Origin: Astrothelium macrocarpum
Lineage: Eukaryota; Ascomycota; Dothideomycetes; Trypetheliales; Trypetheliaceae
Direction: 5' to 3'
Length of the DNA stretch: 64,000 nucleotides
Assembly: GCA_021030915.1 (NCBI GenBank)
Contig: JAGEMR010000113.1
Location: 1-64,000 of the forward strand
In this document: piece after piece, positions 20,584 to 31,099 of the stretch
Numbering within the stretch: position 1 is the first letter of the stretch
Layout: each line of letters begins with the position of its first letter
The notes under the pieces: model-generated
The model's input: only the letters and a program-made list of their open reading frames with translations
Told to the model about the DNA's origin: nothing
Databases searched by the model: none
Made by a program: the position numbers and the translations under genes

Positions 20584-23070
20584 TTATGCAAGGCACCAGT
20601 TCCGGTATTGAATCTTCTTGCCTCTGGTGCAGAGCAAAGTTCCATTGGGGTATGTTAGCCTATTGCCCTCGTAATCCAGCTTCTTTTGCGGGGACTTTCG
20701 GATGTATTGTTCGATTACTTGGCCATCGTTGTGATGAGGGGAAATCATAGCTCCCATAAATGCATCACCAAGTTTCTTGACCTTTTCACCTCGATCGCTT
20801 GGATCACTGTATACCACCACAAGAATTCCGACCTCAGATATGTGCGACGAGAGTGCTGGAACATGTTCCTCCTCGAAGTTAGCTTCATCGAAAATAAAAG
20901 CCAATTTATCACTTTCAGCTACGTTCTGTGGGCTTATACATAATTCCTCTCGTCGATAACCGCTGTGGTTGTGCATGTAAGGCTTAGCCAAATCTTTATA
21001 GTTTGTGAGCTTAAACACGAAATGGTAGAATACATGGTCTTCGTTTTCCACATAAAACTCCAATCCAAGAGGAACTCCGCTACAGAACACAAACCCAGGA
21101 AGGTTTAAATTCAATCCCTCATTTGTTCGGATGCCTGGTTCTGTGCTCACTGTTATGAAGGATCTAAAAGATTCAAAGGGTCGATCTTTGGAAAGTAACA
21201 AGGATGAAGGCGCCCAACCCCATCCATTCTCAGATAATGCCGGTTCGCAGAACTTGACTATCGCAAGCGGGATCTGGTCAAACTTGGACCAGAATTCCTT
21301 CATTCTCGCGCTAGCAAGCCCACCAGGTACTTGCGGACCTGGATCCTTCACTTTGAGTATGTCCTGAACTTTGAAGCCCATTAGCACTGACAAACATAAC
21401 GCTTCGTCTGAGGCAACGCTCGTTGTTCGGAACGACATGGCTATGGTGAGAAGTTTAATCTTCCCCACATTGTCAATGCCCTGGCTCCGGATCCCGCGTA
21501 AACTATTATATTGTATAATCAGCGGTCTTTGGAGTGTGTAATTAATGGACCAATCCTGAGACTGTTGGATTCGAATGATGGCTGCATCGATGTCATATAT
21601 CTCGTCGCTTAGTTGGAAGAAGAGCCGCTTTGCCAGTGCTCCTTCTTGGTACGTCCACAAACGAGTAGTCCAGCCCGAGCAAAATATCCGCATAAGCTTT
21701 TCTACATCGGACATCTCACTGCACGTATCCGAGAATATCCAAGAGTCAAGTACAAGAACAGAACTACTCTCTTCATACGTTTGCCGCATCTTTGAAATGG
21801 CTTGATCCTGAGCATTTCGCTGCCTCTGAGAAATGGCTGAGTCCATATTACTCAGAGCCGTATCGGGTGGGACGCAGATGGTATCCAGCCAAAAAAATCC
21901 CGTGCTCTGGCCAATGAGCGCTTTTACCATTTTGCTCAGCCTGGTCATTTGACAACGTGGCAAGGCGTTCGCATTCGGATTTCCAAGACCATCTGCCCAC
22001 ACGTGCGAGATCGCCACAAAGGGCTCAGACCCGTCCCAAGCCACCACGTCAATGGTGGGTGCTTTTTGTTTGTGATCCCACTGAATTGAAGCATCTATGA
22101 GGGGTACGGTATCCTGGTCCACCAGGATCCATGCCAGTCTCTCTGGATCAGCGGCAACATCTCCACAATTCCCAGCACATCCAGGAGCGTGTCTTGTATG
22201 GTACGTAGCGTCGTTGAGTTGCCGAAGATTGCACTTAAAATGTGCGCAAGGTCCAACACGTCGATGATCATCCGGGTTCGGCGGACGGACGTATGTCATG
22301 AAGTATAAACCAGAAACACTGAAACGTTCCACCATAGCTGCAATTTCAGAAAGACACCAACCGTTGCTGATCAAATTTCTTCGCGACAATCCTGATTTTG
22401 GGTCACGTAAATTTGTCACATCGACTGGTCTTGATATAAAACCCTCCCAACGGCGGAATAGTACATTATGCAGGAAATCGAGCAGGAGCGAGGTCGCTGT
22501 AGCGTTTGCAGGATCACGAGGATCTGGAATCGGCACCTTTTCGATGAAGGTCTGAAGACTGACCTTTATTGGCAAATGCGTATCAGGCGTCTCCGGCAAA
22601 TCGGGGTGGTCAAAAAGATGCAAGTGCATATGGAGAGCGTGTTTCATAGCGGCATGCACATACTTTCGACCAGGATCTAGGTTCAGCGATTCACTTGCAA
22701 GCTGGGGCAATGCTTGAGATGAAAAATAAAGGCCGTCTACACTAAACGAGGAGATACTGACTTCCTTTCCAAGAGCGCATTCTAGTACGCCAAAATAAAG
22801 CCATCGCTGCAGAAACGCCAAAAATTCTGGATCTTTGGACTTGAAGATTTTTCTCCACTCGTCAGTCGGTCTTGGGTGCCATCCTTCACGCTCAGGGTAT
22901 CGAATAAAATCACTCAGTTGGTGATCATAACCGGTATGAGTGAGCAAAGGGACATCTAGGCCCTTGTGAAGAGGCCAAAGAGGCTTTGGTAGATGATCCA
23001 TTGGATAACTTGATCGTTCTGAGAACAGACTGCTTTGAGGAAAGCAAGGCACCAGGAGGATAGGAGGCAA
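20584..23070 (-). CDS. HET-domain protein (heterokaryon incompatibility family)
   Basis: Intronless frame of 828 residues. The HET domain core begins about residue 350 with FVAISHVWADGLGNPNANAL, followed by LPRCQMTRL and FFWLDTICVPPD, then the TYEESSSVLVLDSWIF and IFCSGWTTRLWTYQEGALAK blocks, and EALCLSVLMGF further on. This is the usual motif order of the family. In known cases HET domains trigger cell death when non-self is recognised, but many have no known role. The N-terminal 330 residues (WRKIFKSKDPEFLAFLQRW and onward) are shared only with the neighbouring pseudogene; they include a Cys/His group (HFKCN...HTRHAPGCAGNCG) that could bind metal. No signal peptide is convincing. An alternative start is MDHLPKP at residue 24, which aligns with the start of the paralogue. 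Confidence 0.9.
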   Translation of the reverse strand: MPPILLVPCFPQSSLFSERSSYPMDHLPKPLWPLHKGLDVPLLTHTGYDHQLSDFIRYPEREGWHPRPTDEWRKIFKSKDPEFLAFLQRWLYFGVLECALGKEVSISSFSVDGLYFSSQALPQLASESLNLDPGRKYVHAAMKHALHMHLHLFDHPDLPETPDTHLPIKVSLQTFIEKVPIPDPRDPANATATSLLLDFLHNVLFRRWEGFISRPVDVTNLRDPKSGLSRRNLISNGWCLSEIAAMVERFSVSGLYFMTYVRPPNPDDHRRVGPCAHFKCNLRQLNDATYHTRHAPGCAGNCGDVAADPERLAWILVDQDTVPLIDASIQWDHKQKAPTIDVVAWDGSEPFVAISHVWADGLGNPNANALPRCQMTRLSKMVKALIGQSTGFFWLDTICVPPDTALSNMDSAISQRQRNAQDQAISKMRQTYEESSSVLVLDSWIFSDTCSEMSDVEKLMRIFCSGWTTRLWTYQEGALAKRLFFQLSDEIYDIDAAIIRIQQSQDWSINYTLQRPLIIQYNSLRGIRSQGIDNVGKIKLLTIAMSFRTTSVASDEALCLSVLMGFKVQDILKVKDPGPQVPGGLASARMKEFWSKFDQIPLAIVKFCEPALSENGWGWAPSSLLLSKDRPFESFRSFITVSTEPGIRTNEGLNLNLPGFVFCSGVPLGLEFYVENEDHVFYHFVFKLTNYKDLAKPYMHNHSGYRREELCISPQNVAESDKLAFIFDEANFEEEHVPALSSHISEVGILVVVYSDPSDRGEKVKKLGDAFMGAMISPHHNDGQVIEQYIRKSPQKKLDYEGNRLTYPNGTLLCTRGKKIQYRNWCLA

Positions 23071-24590
23071 AAATTCCTGTATACGTCCCTACTGGCTAAC
23101 CAGCTCAACCAGGCTCAGTTCGCAATTTCGCGAGCTTAAGCCTCACAACAATTTAGGTGCCGCCAACAGAATATCTACGAAGAGTTCGCTTTTTGCTCCC
23201 TTACGAACCCTTTGTCTCGTTGCCTGTAGCCCCGCCCTGGTTGCGCTATTCAGATTCCGCCAATCATGTAGGCTTCACGTGGAAATCTCATCTTAGCTAG
23301 CTCAGACTCCATTGAGAAATCTTTGGTATTCTTGATTGGCTCAGCTTGCTTGGTAGCTGTGTTGAGTAATCAAGCTGATACCTAGCGTGTATCAGACGGA
23401 AACGTAAATAGCTGCTGTAGCCCACATACGAATCCATAAGAATTCTGATTTTAACAAGCTAAACTTTGATAAGATTTGTGGATAGCTGAGTTAGCAGACG
23501 TGGGAGCTTAAACCATTCCATAAGTGCTTTACGTTACCAACCATCAAGCAGCACAATGATAACAACCAAGCCGCTATTTATAGTAAAACGACGCATCGTT
23601 ATAGTTTGTATTGGGATGAGCAGTGGTTGTGGCTGAAGCAGAGCGGTGACGTGAAATGCAGTGGCGTTCCAATTTACCTCGCGACATGGGATTCGCCTGT
23701 TGAAGTCGTGTGTGTACGAAATCATGAAGATAGAATTGAAGTCTAAGTTTCTCATAAAGAGACGGGATAGCTATGTACTCCACTAAGCTAGTACCAATAC
23801 GGCAATGGCAACCAAAGCAGAGCAGATTCCTTCAACACCACCATGTGCTCAAATCGGTCGCAAGAGTTCCGTCGGTGACGTTATAGAGCGTGAACCCAGA
23901 AACATTCTTAGCGATAGTGTTGTCAGCGAATATTTGTGCTGCAAGGAGAGGGAGGTATTCCATAAAACCGTTTCGCACAAGACTTGGGATGAATGCGTGT
24001 AGAGAGCCAGCGCTGTTGAAGGAAGCTGCTCTGTCGTTATGTGGTAGCGATTACCTCATGTGGGTCATAGCTCGGTCGGTCATAGCGTACATGTCCGTCT
24101 CGTCTCTCCTCCTAAGACTTAGACTTCAATAATATCTTCTTCATGAATTCCACACACAACTTCAACAAGCGCCAATGGCAGTAAAGATAGCGATCGGTTT
24201 AGATCTGATGAACAGTACAGCCTGTTCGCATTGAGATCTAGCGAGTCATGTTCTCACCAAATTAGGATAGTAGAGGAGAGTTGCTACACCAACTTTGTGA
24301 ATTTAAATTTGCATGAGACTGGAGCCTTTGAAGTCGGCTTTCAAAGACCTTTCATCAACTTTCATCCAGTAGTTCAACCTTGTAAGTTTACTACGCCACA
24401 ACTGGGTGTAAATTGTATTCTTCATGCTCACCTTCTTACCCCATTCCGCATAATAAAACTACAGTTGACTAATTTATATTCCTATCTACTGAACCTATTT
24501 TAAAGGGTCTTCGTATGTTCTGGAAAGGAAGCTAGCGGTTCATTGTTCGTTCCAAGTCCCCATCACTTTCCCTATCGACCCTACATAGGT
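23071..24590. other. 1.5 kb divergent spacer between HET paralogues
   Basis: Sequence is moderately AT-rich and contains no convincing gene; frames at 23534-23783, 23805-24132 and 24231-24503 are short and unlike known proteins. It must hold the promoters of both HET genes. Confidence 0.55.
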
Positions 24591-27012
24591 ATGGATCACC
24601 TACTCCCGGTCCTTCCGCAAGCCCGGCTCATGGGTCGACTGATTGTACCATGCTTTGCTACGTATGAGTTCGATGGAGGTACTCTCAGAGGCTTTCCTGA
24701 ACGGGCTGGCTTTCATGAAAGGAGTCTAGAAAAGTGGGATGAACTTTTCACGAACCCTACAGCGGGATTTCGAGGATTCCTCCAGACATGGCGCTATTTC
24801 GGTCTAATTACAACCTTTTGTGGGCAAATGCCAGATGGGAGACCTCCTCCAATGGATACTTTCATCCGAAACGATCCTAATCATGGACGCATTGTCGATA
24901 CCAGCCAGCTTTTACATTTGTTAGACAACTCCGTGCTTGCACATGCGTCTCGTAATCCTCTCAAGTGGAATTGCGACTGGTTAAAAGAGACTTTTATTGA
25001 AGCTACATTGGTTGAAGCAACCGCTGCAAATTATACACGAAAGCTCCGTGAAGGCTGTTCGTGTCCACCTGGAGATCCTTTTTCAGGAGCAATTAGTTTG
25101 TACGACTACTACACGTCCGAAACCGTTACAAGGCACCACAACCCTATTAACCCTCTGAAAGGAGTCATTGTGGACTCGATTCTTTTGGTTCTTGACCTCA
25201 TCCAAGGTCTTCTTCCGGGTCCAGAAACATCCGAGCGCGCTCATCACTCATCATCCGTAATCATTGGCAAGCCGTCCTGGGCTGGATTTGCAATAGATTC
25301 AGGATTCCTAACAAGTTACATGCTTGAATTAGGCTGGTGTCCTTGGAAAGTCGACAAACTATGGGAAAGCTTCTCTGTTTCATCCATGTTCTGCATTGCC
25401 AACCTCCCCATACCGCCGGACGGGAAAAACCACAAAGCTTACTGTGTAAAGGCGAAATGTCACTTCGGTAAGGTAAGTGAGAACCAGTACGAGAATGCCC
25501 ATACCAATGATTGCAGCTGCAAGACTTGGGACGATGAGGTTCTTGTCCACAAGGATAATTTGTATGACATACTTCACAGCGATACATTCCCATTGATCAA
25601 GAATGCGTCTATCCTAGAAGATGCCATTGAGCTTGTGGGATATAGCACAGGAGAGCGTTACGTTGCTATCTCTCATGTCTGGTCCGATGGACGAGGGAAC
25701 CCAAAAAATAATGCAATGCCGGCCTGCCAGCTATCGAACCTTCGATCAATGGCCAACGTCGTTGCAGGGAGAGGAACTTCGTTCTGGATAGATACTATTT
25801 GCTGCCCTATCGACGAAGGAACGGAGCAAACCACTGCAATTAACTTGATGCGAGATACTTATTCAGAAGCCACTATAGTTCTGGTTTTAGAGAACTCATT
25901 GCTCGACTGCAAAGCAAGATGTCTCACAGACAATGAGATTCTACTTCGCATCTTTAGCTCTATATAGATGAGTCGATTGTAGACTCTTCAAGAAGGTGCC
26001 CTAGCGAAAAATCTTCAATTTCAGTTTGCCGACGGACCGTACGATGTCTTCAAAGGTATTCAACGACTAGAGCAAGAATCAGACTTAGCTGAAAACTTCA
26101 CAACGAAGAATTCGATCTTACATCAATTTCAACAGCTTCGAGTGTTCCAAAATAAGAACCTTACATGTGCAGATCAGATTATAGTCGTTGCAGCGGCTTT
26201 ACGGTTCCCAAGTACAAGCGTCGCAAGCGATGAAGCTTTATGTCTTTCGGCAATGCTTAAATTGGACACAGAGAATTATGAACGGACCGCGAGGCCATGC
26301 TGACAGGATGGAGTTGCTCTGGAGCATGGTTGAGGAGGTGCCTTCTTCCATCGTGTTTAGGGATAAACCAAAGTTGACTACTTCTGGATATCGATGGGCA
26401 CCTCGATCCTTTCTGAGTTCTGGTTTGAAAGATTGTTCTGACAAAGACAGCGCGATATCTCACGATTATCATTCCGTAGGCCGTGTTCATGAAATTGGCG
26501 GTGGACTTCTTATGAAAATGTCTACATTATCTATCGAACGAGTATGGGCTGGAGCACTTAATGCTGGCTGTGCCATCCGTGATGATAGAATAAGATGGTA
26601 TCGCATGATGGTATATTCAGATACGTCGCAATACATGTATCGCTCTCCACTACCAAGAACAGGTTGCGAATACCATGCTGCAAGAAGCTTCCATCCGCCA
26701 GAAAATACGAGGGGTGCATCGCTTTGGATCCTGCATGGTGTAGAACTTGATTGGGATGAAATGAAAGACACGGTTGCCCATCAACCATTTGAAGCTCTGT
26801 TGGCGTATCACAACTCCCGGGATGAACATAGATGTCCAATCGTAAACGTCATATCAACACTTTATCTTCAGCCTGTGAGCGATCGCGAAGGACTGTATGG
26901 TGTTCCGTATCTTGAACATAGTATCCAACAAGGCGATTACACACTCGAAAGCGGCGCTACTTGGATTTGCCAGGCGAGATGGGCACCACGACAGGACTTC
27001 CGTTTTGCTTGA
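24591..27012 (+). pseudogene. HET-domain paralogue, broken by two stops and a frameshift
   Basis: The frame starts MDHLLPVLPQAR and parallels the intact neighbour throughout: PERAGFHERSLEKWDELF near the start, then RGFLQTWRYFG, a Cys-rich KCHFGK...CSCKTWDDE segment, the HET core YVAISHVWSDGRGNPKNNAM (about residue 356) and SFWIDTICCPID. It then hits TAG at 25965-25967 and again at 25980-25982. In the intact protein the two matching positions are both tryptophan (GW and LW of CSGWTTRLW), so each stop is a TGG-to-TAG change. The original frame resumes with TLQEGALAK and runs to about 26280; similarity then continues in the next frame (DRMELLWSMVEE to the C-terminal ICQARWAPRQDFRFA), so a frameshift lies at about 26260-26305. 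No intron placement removes both stops sensibly. I call it a pseudogene; a truncated 459-residue protein ending just past the domain start blocks could still be made. Confidence 0.85.
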
Positions 27013-27790
27013 GCATGTATGGGTTGCTCGATTTTGAAACGAAAGCGCATAACAGCTATACCCAGAATGAGGATGCTGTTCCTGCAAAGCACGTCGCTGG
27101 TCGTCAAAAGTGACTTTTGAAACATGGGCATAATCCACCTGTTCACACTAGATCTCTTAGTTCCCGCTGTTCTCGAAGGTAAAAACGACCACAATCACTA
27201 CCCAAATCGGTTAGTGCTATACCAGACTAGAAGCGGTCTAAGTCATCGGCTCAATATCGACTCGATTTATGCTCAGACTGTTAAGTCTTTTCTTAAGTCT
27301 ATATAGGCTGATTGGGCTTCATTTGAGTAAATTTAGAAACTAGAGGAAACCGCGATGTGATGCCGCATGTCATCTACTGGCGCAGCAATGTGGACGCTAT
27401 CGGACGCTAACAAAGCGCATGTAGAGCATAAATACCTTACTGAGCCACATATGCGCACAACGCTCAACAAATTTCTAGGAGGCTTTATACGCGTTTTATA
27501 TGCATTCCGCTCGCGTCCGCATCGTGTATTTCATTTTCTTCAATATTTCTAAATTTAAAATTGAGACAAAGGCTAACAAAGTTAATCAATTAGGCGCCGT
27601 CTCTGATCTCATGCCTTGAAAGACTGACGTACAACCTGAAACTTTAGCCAAATGCTTACGTTCAAGTCGTCATGGATTGTGTGCCAATCCCTCGAAATCC
27701 CTTGCGCCCAGTTCCTAAAGTCGAGTGTCACACCACTGAACGCTACCCGTTCGGCGAAGTGCAATTTCTGGACTATAAGGATAGCAAAGG
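27013..27790. other. Intergenic, no gene seen
   Basis: Spacer downstream of the HET pseudogene; only short frames without features. Confidence 0.55.
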
Positions 27791-28338
27791 ATGGGGTCCC
27801 ACGGATTGAACAGGGGCTTTGCTTCCAGGCTTTTTAGGATGCCAAATGGCAGGATACTTGTGAAGCTGGCGTTGGGGATTGTGTGCATTGGGAAAGTCGT
27901 AAGCCGTGGGGACCTGTTAGAGAAGGCGGCAGATTTCAGTGGGTCATCGGAAGTTCCCAGGGTAGTGCAATAAAAAGAGTGCCACAAGAGGAGCACGCAA
28001 AGGAAGGAGTGAATGAGGAGGAAAAAAAAGAAGCGGAAAAGGAGGGTGAGGAAAGGGAAGGCAAAAAAGAAGAGGGAGAGCAAGCAAGAGAAAAGATCGT
28101 CTATGCTTTCCGAGCTGCCGTATCTCATGCTAATGACCCAGACCCTCACGTAGCCCATGCAGCGGAATTTTTAGATCAAGCAAATGAAGAGGAAGAAAGA
28201 GAGGGGCCAATCGGGGTTCACGCTTTTGAATTTGGCACAGCTGACTACAACGATCCGGATACTCGCCTCCGCTACCCGTCTCAAGTTGTAGTCACAGCCT
28301 CAAGGGCACCAGGCGACACTCTTTGGGCTGTCGACTAA
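27791..28338 (+). CDS. Small acidic hypothetical protein (tentative model)
   Basis: Model of two exons, 27791-27898 and 27940-28338, with a 41-bp GTAAGC...TTTCAG intron; 168 residues. Exon 1 encodes MGSHGLNRGFASRLFRM and a hydrophobic stretch ILVKLALGIVCIGKV; exon 2 has a long K/E-rich run (about residues 55-90) that is likely helical, then FRAAVSHANDPDPHVAHAAEF, and a C-terminal part with EFGTADYNDPDTRLRYP. I do not recognise it. The intron is shorter than the others in this window, and the second exon alone is open from 27883, so the 5' part is uncertain. Two perfect hairpins lie just after the stop codon. Confidence 0.4.
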
Positions 28339-28657
28339 TCTCCGCCGTATTTACGGCGCTCTGGTAGTCACTCTACCAGTAAAATAGATTGTTGTGATGG
28401 ATTGAATAGTGTTTTATCTAGTCACCGGGAAGAGTTATTATTGAAATACTGAATTTGTGGACAATCAACTAATCTTGGTTGTTGTGTAGGACTGTAAAGG
28501 TATTGCGGCTCCAACACTTGGTATTAAAGTTATAATTTTGACGGCGAAAGTATTGAAAACCTCCACCCAGTTGCATCTCCTGGCAGTATTCTTCAAGGAA
28601 ATATTGGCCATTGAACGAAGTTTTGTTGACTGACTACAATTCTAAACCATTGTCACA
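28339..28657. other. Convergent 3' spacer
   Basis: About 320 bp between the small acidic gene and the Cys-rich membrane protein. Apart from the two hairpins nothing is seen. Confidence 0.55.
28343..28379. other. Two perfect hairpins after a stop codon
   Basis: Inverted repeat 1: CGCCGTA (28343-28349), two-base loop, TACGGCG (28352-28358). Inverted repeat 2: CTGGTAG (28361-28367), five-base loop, CTACCAG (28373-28379). They begin five bases after the TAA at 28336-28338. Such structures are not a known fungal termination signal; they could fold in the 3' UTR. Confidence 0.7.
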
Positions 28658-29758
28658 TTAAGGGTCTGACGCATGCTGTTGCATAGACGCTTCGGAGGTA
28701 TGGGAATGTGGTGGAAATCTTGGTGAATCCTGCACATTACTTATGCCCAAGCCGCTGAATCCAATCGTCTCGCTTCGCATTGTGTCTTGAGTCTTGCGTC
28801 TATGATCGCTAACGACATCTCTACCGGCATCAAGCTCCACGGGTAGTGAAGTAATAGTAAATCCCGACGCATGGCGGTTATGTCCAGGGCTTCCGGGTAA
28901 CTCTGCAGATTTCGGTGTATAGTAAGGTCCAGTTGAGTAACTTGGTGGAGGTGGTGACCCTGTTCGTTATATTCTGTAAACTTATCCAGGGCTTCATGGC
29001 TTTGGAGGCTTACCTTGGAAGGTACTATCTCTGGGTACTTGAGCAACAGGACTTTGAAGAAATTCTTCAGGAGTTGTTCCGCTTTGATGCAATGCTCTGG
29101 ATCTTGAGAAGTTTCTGACAAGCTTGATCAGAGAAGCCAAAATACCAATGGCGACAACACCACCAATCACTGCTCCGATGATTGCACCAATGGGAGTGTG
29201 ATACGGACTAGTCGGTGATCCAATTGACCCCGAAGCTGGAGTAGGAGTCGCAAGAACTGTCGTAGTCACAGCAGAACCCGCATCCGAGGTTGTAGCCGAA
29301 CCTGACGTGGTAGTTGAACTGGATGAAGTCGTCAGACTCGACGTAGGAGACGAGCTTGACGAAGCCGTTGAGCTTGATGCGGTCGCTGTCGCCGAAGTAG
29401 GGCCTCCCGTTGGTGAGAACGAGGCAGCCAGATCAGCATCACCCGAAAGGAAGCCAGCTGCCAGATCTTCAGGCGAACATGATCCAGCATTACACGGATT
29501 GGACTTGCAACATCCCATAAACGGCGGGTCTGTTGCAGCACATGTATACCACAGACCAGCCGAGCATTCTTGATCTGGAAATTGCCCATAGAAGGCAGGG
29601 TCAAAGCTAGCGGGTTCAAGGTTGCCCGCTGGGCACCCATCTTCGCATGCTTCACTGCGGCAACAGCCAACGAACTTGGAGCCGTAGCCGCATGAATACC
29701 ATATGCCCCCGCTGGGGCAAGATGGTTGAAAGTCTTGTCGTGATTTGAGTGATGGCAT
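28658..29758 (-). CDS. Cys-rich, Ser/Thr-rich single-pass membrane protein
   Basis: Two exons, 29014-29758 and 28658-28959, joined over a 54-bp GTAAGC...CAG intron; 348 residues. Residues about 14-100 hold two similar Cys-rich units, SCPSGGIWYSCGYGSKFVGCC and ECSAGLWYTCAATDPPFMGCC, each followed by another Cys pair. Next come about 75 Ser/Thr/Ala residues (likely O-glycosylated), then a single membrane helix GAIIGAVIGGVVAIGILASL near residue 200, and a cytosolic tail with PPPPSYSTGPYYTPKSAEL. The layout is that of fungal wall- or surface-anchored sensors (WSC/Mid2-like in form, though the Cys pattern is not WSC). There is no classical signal peptide at the N-terminus: MPSLKSRQDFQPSCP is hydrophilic, so topology depends on the single helix or on a missed upstream exon. 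The last exon replaces a short readthrough ending GKPPKP. Confidence 0.75.
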
Positions 29759-31099
29759 TAGAGATTAAGGAAATTATGATACTTGAGTGGTGAGAATTGC
29801 GACTCAACGCAGTTCACGAAGCATTAAGGCCAAGATGAAATGAGAATAGAAAAGACAGAGGACAAGAGGAAAGTCCGACGGAAAGAGAATCTGCCTTGCA
29901 TGAGTATTCACAGGCTATTTCTGTCTTGCAGAGCAACGTTGGCGCCGCTTGTCCACTTCCGGCTTTTTAAAAAAAATATTATTATCTTTCGCTTACGATA
30001 TAATGCATGTTGCACAGATGTAGAAGATAGTGCCGGATGCTCTAGACTCGACATGTGAATAGGCCGGCACAGTCATGAGTATTGGTCCAATAGGGCACCC
30101 TTCGCGCTGATCGTAGTCGTATAAGGCAGCATTGCATTGGTGGTGAAGTAGCCAGATCCAGCTCCAATAAGCCTCGCGGGAATTTTATGACTTTTCCGCA
30201 GAATCTTCTGTGATCATAGTCTTATGAAGACCTCAATCTGTCTCATTGGCATGGAGGCTCCTTGACTGATTGCGAGGATTATGAGTTTTAGCCGTACCCG
30301 CCCTGAGTTTACCTTGATATCAACGACATCCTCGATTTCGTTCCTATCACAGGGATAAGCGATCACTGTAGATTTACTGCACGTGGAGAAGGAAAGATGG
30401 CGCTGAAACAGCGTGTACTAAAGACCGTCAACGTCTCTTACGAATTGCGTCTTCGTGGCATCAGGAGTGGCAATGGCCTGGAACACGACATTTCAAAACA
30501 GCAAATCTTGCCGTCAGCTTTTCTCAGCCTCTATCGAAAAAGTAAAAAAGTGCCCGGAATGAGAAGGTAGGTACAAAATCAAGAGTGGGGGTTTGCGGAG
30601 TGGATTTGCTATCGACGAGGTCTGGATTTCGGAGACATCTTGGCCCGTCAAAGACAGAATCGGCTAAAAATGTGTTCGAAGATCAACAAAGATGTGTGCG
30701 GCACTGAAGCTCATAATATTTTCAATGGGCTACATGGAATTTATCGGTTTGTAAGTCCTGGTAGGGGTCAACCAAAGTTGTCCACAACGTTTTAGGATAA
30801 GTGCACATTTCATGAGGCTCAAGAACTCGTGGCAACCATCATCACATCTGGCGAACACAATATAATAACAAACTGGTAGCAAGACGGGTAAATCATGAAT
30901 GTGAAATGACAGGACTGCTGTCATGCCGGTCTGATATAGCTTCTGCTAATGAGCTGCTTAAGAGCTCTACAAATTCATTCGCTTGTTATACATTGCACAT
31001 GAAAACCATCAGGTATCGCCCCTAGTCAAATTCCCTCCCTTATCCTCATTGCACTAGACCAAGCTGTTATCTCCCCCTCAATTATGTGTCCAATCCTCC
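29759..31099. other. 1.3 kb intergenic, no gene seen
   Basis: Spacer between the Cys-rich membrane protein and MEX67. Short frames only; no recognisable motif. Confidence 0.55.
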
